A program made the translations under genes and the position numbers. Positions 1 to 6,583 of a stretch of DNA of 9,126 bases are shown in pieces. The notes under the pieces are model-generated. The model searched no databases. It saw nothing but the letters and a program-made list of their open reading frames with translations, and was not told where the DNA came from. Source of the DNA: Pseudomonas sp. (GTDB lineage Bacteria > Pseudomonadota > Gammaproteobacteria > Pseudomonadales > Pseudomonadaceae); NCBI GenBank assembly GCA_026398835.1, contig JAPLSD010000299.1, forward strand, positions 1 to 9,126, given 5' to 3'. Position 1 is the stretch's first letter; the number at the start of each line of letters is the position of its first letter.

Positions 1-239
1 TGAGACCACAGGTACAAGCCTCGATGGTAGCCATGCACTCGCCCGCGTACCCGCTCGACCGCCGAGCATTCCGGGCGCCAGATCAACGAGCCATAAGCAA
101 ACAGCCAGACTGGCCCGCCCTTGTGCCGGGCCATGGTGGCCCGAATCGAGCTGAGTAGTTGTTCGTGAGTCAGCTGCGCGCCAAGATCGAGCTGCGGAGG
201 GTAAGCCAGATTCAACAAAGTAGATTCAATAGCTGTCAT
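1..239 (-). CDS. chaC: ChaC-family gamma-glutamylcyclotransferase, 5' part only
   Basis: The first 79 codons of a gene that leaves the window at its left edge. The translation begins MTAIESTLLNLAYPP and carries the family hallmark VWLFAYGSLIWRPE at residues 44-57, followed by RVRGRVHGYHRGLYLWS. The YGSL loop is the substrate-pocket signature of gamma-glutamylcyclotransferases, and the trailing WRP is typical of the ChaC branch. Family members act in the cytosol and release 5-oxoproline from gamma-glutamyl peptides such as glutathione. The older label 'cation transport regulator' comes from E. coli gene context. The start is the ATG at 239. No clear Shine-Dalgarno sequence precedes it, and no other in-frame start is obvious. 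The catalytic Glu lies beyond the edge and cannot be checked. The gene is divergent from the PagP-like gene, so both are probably driven from the AT-rich gap between them. Confidence 0.85.
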   Translation of the reverse strand, partial: MTAIESTLLNLAYPPQLDLGAQLTHEQLLSSIRATMARHKGGPVWLFAYGSLIWRPECSAVERVRGRVHGYHRGLYLWS

Positions 240-592
240 GGCGAAAGGTGTTCGGCCCCACAGGTATTACAAAATATAATTAACAGTAGCGTAATAGAAC
301 ATATAGCAGTAACCGTAAAACGAAAAGTGTTAAAGGACGTATGACCCGTATACCTCACAACCGAGGCTGCACTGCGCGCTAAAGGTCCTTGTATATAGCC
401 TAATACACTTTAAATTTTATCTTAAATACCAGAATGAAATATGCATAAGCATTGCACCCTTCTAGAATAAAGGGCCTTGAAGTAGGATGTTTCCCACGTA
501 TCGCTCGGATATCCCGCCTATCCCTTTCTGCGGACGCCCGCGTATAACGGCCATCCACAGGCGCAAGCCAAACAGCCTGACAGGGCCGCACA
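240..592. other. AT-rich divergent intergenic region
   Basis: No convincing gene is seen in these 353 bases. Roughly 265-480 is visibly AT-richer than the flanking genes and should hold the promoters of both the chaC-like and PagP-like genes. It contains several small dyads: TATTAC (265-270) with GTAATA (291-296), ATGC/GCAT around ATAA (441-452), and CCCTT/AAGGG (457-461, 470-474) enclosing the 8-bp palindrome TTCTAGAA. A possible but weak plus-strand promoter is TTGTAT (389-394), 16 bases, then TAAATT (411-416). Short ORFs here lack ribosome binding sites and family resemblance. Confidence 0.5.
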
Positions 593-1072
593 ATGAAAAA
601 CCTATGGATTTACGGCCTGCTGTTAATGGCTCAGGCCTCCCATGCACTAGCACTGGAAGGCGCGCAACAAGAGGACAACGGTTTCTGGTATGTGCAGACC
701 AGCGTCTATACCAAACACTATTCGCCAGCCCCCGATCACAATAACAACCAGGACCTGATCGGCCTTGAACGCAATGAAGCGTCCGGCTGGGTATTTGGCG
801 CGGCGACCTTTCGCAACTCGTTCAGCCAACGGTCGAACTACGCCTATGCAGGCAAGCGTTACGAAAGCGCCAGCTACCCGGTGTATATCAAACTGACCGG
901 CGGGCTACTCGAAGGCTACAGCGGCAAGTATCAGGACAAGATTCCCCTCAATCGCTTCGGCGTGGCACCGGTGATCATTCCGTCGCTGGGTGCCCACTAC
1001 GGCCCATTGGCCGCCGAGCTGGTATTGCTCGGCGCCAATGCCGTCATGATCACCACGGGTATACGTTTCTAG
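593..1072 (+). CDS. pagP: PagP-like outer-membrane beta-barrel (putative lipid A palmitoyltransferase)
   Basis: A 159-residue protein with a signal peptide: positive Lys2, a hydrophobic core at 4-15 and a likely cut after SHA (18) or ALA (20). The rest alternates polar and hydrophobic residues, is rich in Tyr and Gly, and ends in ITTGIRF with C-terminal Phe, as expected for a BamA-inserted barrel. By eye the order of motifs follows PagP: a His in YTKHYS (H42), FRNSFSQ (74-79) where E. coli has its FKDSW catalytic turn, then IPLNRFGVAPVIIPSLGAHYGP (117-138) matching the IPLPVLLP...GYGP stretch. PagP moves palmitate from phospholipid to lipid A in the outer membrane, often under PhoP/PhoQ. Asn75 stands where the enterobacterial enzyme has Asp, so activity is not assured. 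The start is set by AGGG seven bases before ATG. Relatives in pseudomonads often carry the doubtful label 'sn-glycerol-3-phosphate transporter'. A barrel is near certain; the enzyme name is inferred. Confidence 0.65.
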   Translation: MKNLWIYGLLLMAQASHALALEGAQQEDNGFWYVQTSVYTKHYSPAPDHNNNQDLIGLERNEASGWVFGAATFRNSFSQRSNYAYAGKRYESASYPVYIKLTGGLLEGYSGKYQDKIPLNRFGVAPVIIPSLGAHYGPLAAELVLLGANAVMITTGIRF

Positions 1073-1087
1073 GCACCTTCTCCCGAC

Positions 1088-2056
1088 TCAAGGCCGGGGG
1101 GCATAGGCGAATACATCGGCGCGCATCTGGTGCGCATCCATGCCCGCGCAGACCAGTGCATCGAGGGTCGCGTAGATCATTGCTGGCGAGCCGCTCGCAT
1201 ACACATGTACCGAGGACAAATCGGTAATGTCTTCGCACACCGCTTCATGCAGCATGCCGCAACGCCCTTCCCAACTGCAGAGATCGCTGACCACTTTGTG
1301 CAGATAAAGATTGGGCAGTTGCTTCCATTCATCCCAGTGTTCTATCTCATAGAAGTCGTCCGGCTGGCGCACGCCCCAATACAGATGTACCGGGTGTTTG
1401 AAGCCTTTAGCCCGGCAATGCTCGATCAGGCTGTGCATTTGCGCCATACCGGTACCGGCAGCGATGAGCACCAATGGGCCGTCCGGCAGTTCAGACAAGT
1501 GGGTGTCGCCGAACGGCATCTCGATCCGCGCCATGCGGTTGCGTTGCAGTTGTTCGAGCAGGCTTTGTGCACTGGCTTCGCGCACCAGCACATGCAGCTC
1601 CAGATCACGCCCGGCGTGGGGTGCCGAAGCCAGCGAGAATGCGGATTTTTCGCCGTTCTCGCGCTCGAGCATCAGGTACTGGCCGGCGTGATAGCGCGGC
1701 GGTTTGCCCGCCGGCGCCCGCAGCCGTACCCGCCAGACATCGCCGCCGACTTCAACACACTCACTCACCTGACACGAAAGGCTGCGCACCGGCAGTTCTC
1801 CCAGCGCAAGGACGCCATCCCACAGCACGATGCAGTCTTCCAGCGGCTGTGCAATGCAAGTGTAGAACTCGCCGTGGTCACGGACATCACCGGCCTGTTC
1901 GACACGACCTTCAACCAGCAGCGCACCACATACGTGGCAATTGCCATTGCGACAGCTCTGCGGGCATTCGTAGCCCAGACGCCGTGCTCCATCGAGAATC
2001 CGCTCGCCGGGCAATATCTCAAGCACTGCTCCGGACGGCTGCAAGGTTACACGCAT
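1088..2056 (-). CDS. ferredoxin-fused NAD(P)H-flavin oxidoreductase (often labelled CDP-6-deoxy-3,4-glucoseen reductase)
   Basis: A 322-residue soluble redox protein. Residues 1-85 form a plant-type [2Fe-2S] ferredoxin domain with ligands C35-x4-C40-x2-C43 and C67. Next is an FNR-type flavin domain, with FSLAS at 140-144 standing for the usual RxYS flavin motif. The NAD(P)-binding domain has IAAGTGMAQ (198-206), YASGSPAM (286-293) and the C-terminal DVFAYAP typical of the family. It should pass electrons from NAD(P)H through flavin to the iron-sulfur centre, or the reverse. The ATG at 2056 is chosen over TTG at 2059 because it shares its A with the ubiD stop (TGATG) and has AGGA eight bases upstream. 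It is therefore probably translationally coupled to ubiD. The name from CDP-ascarylose synthesis reflects domain similarity only: no sugar genes are nearby. E. coli also has a flavin reductase gene (fre) beside ubiD, so a role in ubiquinone or flavin supply is plausible but inferred. Confidence 0.85.
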   Translation of the reverse strand: MRVTLQPSGAVLEILPGERILDGARRLGYECPQSCRNGNCHVCGALLVEGRVEQAGDVRDHGEFYTCIAQPLEDCIVLWDGVLALGELPVRSLSCQVSECVEVGGDVWRVRLRAPAGKPPRYHAGQYLMLERENGEKSAFSLASAPHAGRDLELHVLVREASAQSLLEQLQRNRMARIEMPFGDTHLSELPDGPLVLIAAGTGMAQMHSLIEHCRAKGFKHPVHLYWGVRQPDDFYEIEHWDEWKQLPNLYLHKVVSDLCSWEGRCGMLHEAVCEDITDLSSVHVYASGSPAMIYATLDALVCAGMDAHQMRADVFAYAPRP

Positions 2057-3522
2057 CAATCTATTCCTAACTGATTCCAGATGGCATCGACCCGGCGGGT
2101 GACCGCCTCATCCTTGACGATAACCCGGCCCCACTCGCGCGTGGTTTCACCGGGCCATTTATGCGTGGCATCGAGCCCCATCTTCGACCCCAGGCCGGAA
2201 ACCGGCGAGGCGAAGTCGAGGTAGTCGATTGGCGTGTTGTCGATCATCACCGTGTCGCGCTTGGGGTCCATGCGCGTGGTGATGGCCCAGATCACGTCGT
2301 TCCAGTCGCGTGCGTTGATATCGTCGTCAGTGACGATAACGAACTTGGTATACATGAACTGTCGCAAAAACGACCAGACACCGAGCATTACCCGCTTCGC
2401 ATGACCGGGATACTGCTTCTTCATGGTCACAATGGCCATGCGGTACGAGCAACCTTCCGGCGGCAGGTAGAAGTCGGTGATTTCGGGAAACTGCTTTTGC
2501 AGGATCGGCACGAACACTTCGTTCAGCGCTACGCCGAGAATCGCCGGCTCATCCGGTGGACGACCGGTGTAGGTGCTGTGGTAGATCGGTTTGATTCGAT
2601 GGGTGATGCGCTCGACGGTGAACACCGGGAAGCTGTCGACTTCGTTGTAGTAGCCGGTGTGGTCACCATAAGGACCTTCGTCGGCCATTTCGCCCGGATG
2701 GATCACGCCTTCAAGGATGATCTCAGCAGTCGCCGGGACCTGCAGATCGTTGCCACGGCACTTCACAAGCTCAGTACGGTTGCCGCGCAACAGACCTGCG
2801 AAGGCGTACTCGGAGAGGCTGTCCGGCACCGGCGTGACCGCGCCGAGAATGGTCGCAGGATCCGCACCCAGCGCCACGGAAACCGGGAACGGTTGACCCG
2901 GATGCTTCTCGCACCACTCACGGAAGTCCAGCGCGCCGCCACGATGGCTCAACCAGCGCATGATGACTTTGTTGCGACCGATAACCTGCTGGCGATAGAT
3001 CCCCAGGTTCTGCCGGTCCTTGTTTGGACCTTTGGTAACGGTCAGACCCCAGGTGATCAGTGGGCCGACATCGCCAGGCCAGCAGGTCTGCACCGGCAAC
3101 ATGGCCAGATCGACGTCATCACCTTCGATGACCACTTCCTGACAGACCGCGTCTTTAACGACTTTCGGCGCCATGGCGATGATCTTGCGGAAGATCGGCA
3201 GCTTCGACCAGGCGTCCTTCAACCCTTTCGGCGGCTCCGGCTCTTTCAGGAAAGCCAGCAGTTTGCCGATTTCCCGCAGCTCGCTGACCGCCTCGGCACC
3301 CATGCCCAAGGCAACGCGCTCCGGTGTGCCGAACAGGTTGCCGAGCACTGGAATGTCATAACCCGTCGGGTTTTCAAAGAGCAGGGCCGGGCCTTTGGCG
3401 CGCAAAGTGCGGTCGCAGACTTCGGTCATTTCCAGCACTGGGGACACCGGAACCTGGATGCGCTTGAGTTCGCCGCGCTTTTCCAGGCCGCTGATAAAGT
3501 CGCGCAAGTCGCGATACTGCAT
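2056..3522 (-). CDS. ubiD: UbiD, 3-octaprenyl-4-hydroxybenzoate carboxy-lyase
   Basis: A 488-residue decarboxylase of ubiquinone biosynthesis. It removes the carboxyl group of polyprenyl-4-hydroxybenzoate using prenylated FMN made by UbiX. Visible family landmarks are [11 protein letters not shown] (172-182), [12 protein letters not shown] (189-200) and [21 protein letters not shown] (281-301). N172 and E238 are at the expected metal and cofactor positions and D287 at the expected proton-donor position. Length matches the usual bacterial UbiD. The start is ATG 3522 ([10 protein letters not shown]), with GAGG seven bases upstream. An upstream in-frame start at 3579 would add 19 residues foreign to the family and has no matching ribosome site. 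The gene lies downstream of rho beyond an intrinsic terminator, so it likely has its own promoter in 3523-3662, and it overlaps the reductase gene by one base. All key residues are intact. Confidence 0.97.
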   Translation of the reverse strand: MQYRDLRDFISGLEKRGELKRIQVPVSPVLEMTEVCDRTLRAKGPALLFENPTGYDIPVLGNLFGTPERVALGMGAEAVSELREIGKLLAFLKEPEPPKGLKDAWSKLPIFRKIIAMAPKVVKDAVCQEVVIEGDDVDLAMLPVQTCWPGDVGPLITWGLTVTKGPNKDRQNLGIYRQQVIGRNKVIMRWLSHRGGALDFREWCEKHPGQPFPVSVALGADPATILGAVTPVPDSLSEYAFAGLLRGNRTELVKCRGNDLQVPATAEIILEGVIHPGEMADEGPYGDHTGYYNEVDSFPVFTVERITHRIKPIYHSTYTGRPPDEPAILGVALNEVFVPILQKQFPEITDFYLPPEGCSYRMAIVTMKKQYPGHAKRVMLGVWSFLRQFMYTKFVIVTDDDINARDWNDVIWAITTRMDPKRDTVMIDNTPIDYLDFASPVSGLGSKMGLDATHKWPGETTREWGRVIVKDEAVTRRVDAIWNQLGID

Positions 3523-3601
3523 GCATAAGCCTCGTTTTGGCCGTGGCGTTCGGGGGCATGAGTTTAGCGCCGAACCCACCTGTTCAGAATAGTGACCTGC
3601 A

Positions 3602-3615
3602 GATCATCAATGATC
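3602..3615. repeat. 14-bp dyad upstream of ubiD
   Basis: GATCAT and ATGATC are perfect 6-base inverted arms around CA. The dyad sits between the rho terminator and ubiD, 80 bases upstream of the ubiD start codon, where the ubiD promoter should be. It could be an operator, but no protein can be named, and short AT-rich dyads arise by chance. Confidence 0.3.
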
Positions 3616-3623
3616 AGATAGCA

Positions 3624-3647
3624 AAAAGCCGGGTTTCCCCGGCTTTT
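3624..3647 (-). terminator. intrinsic terminator of rho
   Basis: Arms AAAAGCCGGG (3624-3633) and CCCGGCTTTT (3638-3647) pair perfectly over 10 bases around a 4-base loop. The hairpin begins 15 bases after the rho stop codon. Read on the minus strand, the GC-rich stem ends in a five-base T run. It is nearly symmetric, so it could also stop transcription arriving on the plus strand. It separates rho from ubiD. Confidence 0.85.
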
Positions 3648-3662
3648 GCTGACCTGCTCGAT

Positions 3663-4922
<1,260 letters not shown>

Positions 4923-5070
4923 ATAGGAATGACGTAATCATTTATGGAGGGGGGAAATTAAGCTTTTGGCTTAATGAGGCCGCGCCGCAGAGAAGGCGAC
5001 AGGATCGCGTACTAATCGAAAAGGAGAGCGTCGGCGACGGCTTGCAGGGGGCATTGGAGAAACCAGTGCG
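4923..5070 (-). promoter_or_regulatory. rho 5' leader, C-rich, probable autoregulatory region
   Basis: If the promoter candidate just upstream is right, rho has a leader of about 148 bases. On the minus strand it contains several pyrimidine-rich, C-over-G patches, such as CTCTCCTTTTC (5013-5023) and CCCCCCTCC (4946-4954), and lacks a Shine-Dalgarno sequence before the start codon. E. coli rho is autoregulated by Rho-dependent termination in its leader. C-rich unstructured RNA is what Rho loads on, so the same mechanism is inferred here but not shown. Confidence 0.5.
4957..4975. repeat. perfect 7-bp hairpin in the rho leader
   Basis: ATTAAGC (4957-4963) and GCTTAAT (4969-4975) pair around a 5-base loop. 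On the minus strand the hairpin is followed by TTCCCCCCTCC and ends about 35 bases before the rho start codon. It is AT-rich and lacks a U tract, so a normal terminator is unlikely. It may shape the leader RNA or position Rho. Confidence 0.45.
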
Positions 5071-5076
5071 GGGCCG

Positions 5077-5105
5077 AATGTACCACCTGAGTTTCAGAGC
5101 GTCTA
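5077..5105 (-). promoter_or_regulatory. candidate sigma-70 promoter of rho
   Basis: On the minus strand TAGACG (5105-5100) is followed by 17 bases and TACATT (5082-5077). Each box matches four of six consensus bases, and a TG one base before the -10 box makes it an extended -10 element. It begins nine bases downstream of the trxA terminator stem, which fits an independent rho transcript starting near 5070. It was found by eye only. Confidence 0.45.
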
Positions 5106-5113
5106 GCCCTCTT

Positions 5114-5152
5114 TCATGAAAAAGCCCCGCAAATTGCGGGGCTTTTTCATGA
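5114..5152 (-). terminator. strong intrinsic terminator after trxA
   Basis: A perfect 17-bp inverted repeat (5114-5130 and 5136-5152) around the 5-base loop AAATT. The core is AAAAAGCCCCGC with GCGGGGCTTTTT, flanked by CATG on both outer ends. It begins 16 bases past the trxA stop. The T run is present on both strands, so it should work in either direction. Confidence 0.93.
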
Positions 5153-5168
5153 CTCACAACAACGACGC

Positions 5169-5498
5169 TTAGATGTTGGCGTCGAGGAATGCAGCGAGTT
5201 GCGACTTCGACAGCGCGCCGACCTTGGTGGCTTCGACGTTGCCGTTCTTGAACAGCATCAGTGTCGGGATACCACGCACGCCATGCTTGGCCGGGGTTTC
5301 CTGGTTTTCGTCGATGTTCAGCTTGGCGACGGTCAGTTTGCCAGCGTAGGTGCCAGCGATTTCGTCCAGAACCGGGGCGATCATTTTGCAAGGGCCGCAC
5401 CACTCAGCCCAGTAGTCAACGAGCACAGGGCCGGCAGCCTGCAGGACTTCTGCTTCGAAGGTAGCGTCGGTGACGTGCTTGATAAGATCGCTGCTCAT
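5169..5498 (-). CDS. trxA: thioredoxin 1 (TrxA)
   Basis: A 109-residue cytosolic disulfide reductase, reduced by thioredoxin reductase. The active site WCGPCK is at 33-38 (Cys34 and Cys37), preceded by the buried acid D28 in VLVDYWAEW. The cis-proline is P78 in RGIPTLMLF. The C-terminus [16 protein letters not shown] is typical of TrxA. The start MSSDLIKHV (ATG 5498) is favoured by GGAG six bases upstream and by family length; an in-frame start at 5522 would add eight non-conserved residues. A good -10 box lies about 40 bases upstream and a strong terminator directly downstream, so it is probably transcribed alone. The trxA-rho neighbourhood is common in gammaproteobacteria. Confidence 0.98.
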   Translation of the reverse strand: MSSDLIKHVTDATFEAEVLQAAGPVLVDYWAEWCGPCKMIAPVLDEIAGTYAGKLTVAKLNIDENQETPAKHGVRGIPTLMLFKNGNVEATKVGALSKSQLAAFLDANI

Positions 5499-5536
5499 GG
5501 ATGTCTCCGGGGTTGTAAGCAAAAAAAACGTTGCCC

Positions 5537-5565
5537 ATCATAGCCGCCCTTCCCCCGTTCAGGAA
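5537..5565 (-). promoter_or_regulatory. candidate trxA promoter
   Basis: On the minus strand TATGAT (5542-5537) is a five-of-six -10 box about 39 bases before the trxA start codon. The base block 17 upstream, TTCCTG (5565-5560), matches a -35 box poorly, so an activator or another sigma factor may be involved. An unbroken run of eight T follows in the leader (5528-5521). Confidence 0.4.
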
Positions 5566-5577
5566 GCCGCAGGTGAT

Positions 5578-5640
5578 TGACTCTCACTATGGTGGCGCAT
5601 GAGTTTGGGTATAGCTCAACTCAAGACGTCGTGGGAGTCA
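5578..5640. repeat. nested inverted repeats over the end of the GntR regulator gene
   Basis: Outer arms TGACTCTCAC (5578-5587) and GTGGGAGTCA (5631-5640) pair with one mismatch. Inner arms GAGTT (5601-5605) and AACTC (5618-5622) are perfect. The right arms overlap the last codons and stop of the regulator gene. There is no U tract, so this may be a transcript-end stem-loop protecting the mRNA rather than a classical terminator. Confidence 0.35.
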
Positions 5641-6328
5641 CGATGGCAATCCCGGTGCGCAGGGCGGCGTTACGCACGTGTTCCTGCATGGCCTTTTGCG
5701 CGGCACCGGATGCACGGCGAGCCAATGCACGCAGGATCTTTCGGTGTTCCTGCCAGGTTTCCATGGCGCGTTCGGGCCGGATGAACGGTAACTTCTGACT
5801 TTCCAGAAATATCTCGGCGCTGGTACTGAGAATGCTCAACATCGCCTGATTGCCGCTGGCCAGCAGGATTCGCTGGTGAAACTCGAAATCCAGCCGCGCC
5901 GCTGCGTCGAAATCTTCGGCACGCAGTTCGTTGCGCATCGCCTCGACATTGTCCTCCAGAGCATCCAGCTCATCCGCCGTCAGCGTCACCGCCGCCAAAC
6001 CTGCCGCAAAACCTTCCAGGGCATAGCGCAACTGGAAGATATCCACAGGCAATGCCTGAGCCGCGAAGGGCCAGGACAAACCCGACTCGTTGCGAGGCAA
6101 GTCAATGAGCGACTGCACGAACACGCCTTTTCCCGGCTGCACACTGATCACCCCCAACGCGCTCAAGGACGACAACGCCTCGCGCAACGAGGCCCGGCTA
6201 ACACCCAGTTGCAACGCCAGATCCCGCTGCGAGGGCAGCATATCCCCCGGCCCGAAGCCTTGTTCGACGATCAGTTTTCGAATGGCTTGCAGGGCCACTT
6301 CGGGTACGGCGAGGGAGATCGAATTCAT
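5621..6328 (-). CDS. GntR-family transcriptional regulator, FadR subfamily (FCD domain)
   Basis: A 235-residue DNA-binding regulator. The N-terminal winged helix (about 8-73) has the GntR landmarks PGDMLPSQRDLALQLGVSR (27-45), ASLREALSSLSALGVI (46-61) and the wing PGKGVFV (65-71). The C-terminal FCD ligand domain has D147-x3-H151 in LDFEFH, H195 in WQEHRKIL and H217 in MQEHVRN. These match the Asp plus three His metal-site pattern of FCD proteins, which usually sense small carboxylates. The chosen start, ATG 6328 (MNSISLAVPEVAL), gives the normal family length; an in-frame start at 6529 would add 67 residues with no family likeness. The ribosome site is weak (GAAAAAAA). The gene is divergent from an amino-acid ABC importer, and a FadR-like palindrome lies between them, so it most likely controls that operon and itself. 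The ligand is unknown. Confidence 0.9.
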   Translation of the reverse strand: MNSISLAVPEVALQAIRKLIVEQGFGPGDMLPSQRDLALQLGVSRASLREALSSLSALGVISVQPGKGVFVQSLIDLPRNESGLSWPFAAQALPVDIFQLRYALEGFAAGLAAVTLTADELDALEDNVEAMRNELRAEDFDAAARLDFEFHQRILLASGNQAMLSILSTSAEIFLESQKLPFIRPERAMETWQEHRKILRALARRASGAAQKAMQEHVRNAALRTGIAIVTPTTS

Positions 6329-6456
6329 GTTTTTTTCAGAGGGATCTGGCCAGTGACCGGCTAGTTGTAAAGCTATTGGCGACTTACGGCAAGTCACGCC
6401 CCAAGCGAGTTCAGGCCTGCCGGACGACGCGCCATAACGGGGCAAAAAGCGCTTCA

Positions 6457-6471
6457 ACTGTTCAGACCAGT
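6457..6471. promoter_or_regulatory. candidate FadR-type operator
   Basis: The 15-base ACTGTTCAGACCAGT is a palindrome centred on A6464 with only one mismatched pair. Its core resembles the TGGTC-N-GACCA form bound by FadR-subfamily regulators. It lies in the divergent region between the GntR-family gene and the transporter operon, 129 bases upstream of the regulator's start codon and 113 bases upstream of the transporter's. Binding is inferred. Confidence 0.5.
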
Positions 6472-6482
6472 AAGACCGGTAA
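6465..6482 (+). repeat. two tandem 9-bp repeats next to the operator
   Basis: GACCAGTAA (6465-6473) is followed at once by GACCGGTAA (6474-6482), differing at one base. The first copy is part of the palindrome's right arm. The second contains the palindrome ACCGGT. They could form extra half-sites for the neighbouring regulator. Confidence 0.4.
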
Positions 6483-6523
6483 AGTCCAGACAAACCCGGC
6501 TCCCCAGCGCATTTCGAGGCAAC

Positions 6524-6539
6524 TGGCATGGGCTGTGCA
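6524..6539 (+). promoter_or_regulatory. candidate sigma-54 (-24/-12) promoter of the transporter operon
   Basis: TGGCATGGGCTGTGCA matches the sigma-54 consensus TGGCACG-N4-TTGCA at ten of twelve defined bases. The invariant GG and GC have the correct ten bases between them. It predicts a start near 6550, about 34 bases before the first codon, with the ribosome site GGAG (6573-6576) in between. No enhancer-binding site could be identified with confidence upstream. Confidence 0.55.
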
Positions 6540-6583
6540 AAGTCCGAACGCAGAAATCACTTCCCTGGATTCGGAGAGTTACC

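Noticed and set aside
409..426. PhoP-box-like direct repeat upstream of the PagP-like gene
   Set aside because: The TTAAA units repeat every 12 bases instead of 11 and lack the flanking G/C of the PhoP consensus, so it is not called as a site.
1130..2074. Plus-strand open frame across the ferredoxin-reductase gene
   Set aside because: The minus strand encodes clear iron-sulfur and FNR motifs; the plus-strand translation has none.
2161..3528. Long plus-strand open frame across ubiD
   Set aside because: Antisense shadow of a fully conserved UbiD gene; no recognisable domains.
3560..3600. Sigma-70 promoter for ubiD
   Set aside because: A TATTCT-like -10 box exists on the minus strand, but no -35 box lies at acceptable spacing (TTGATG is only 13 bases away).
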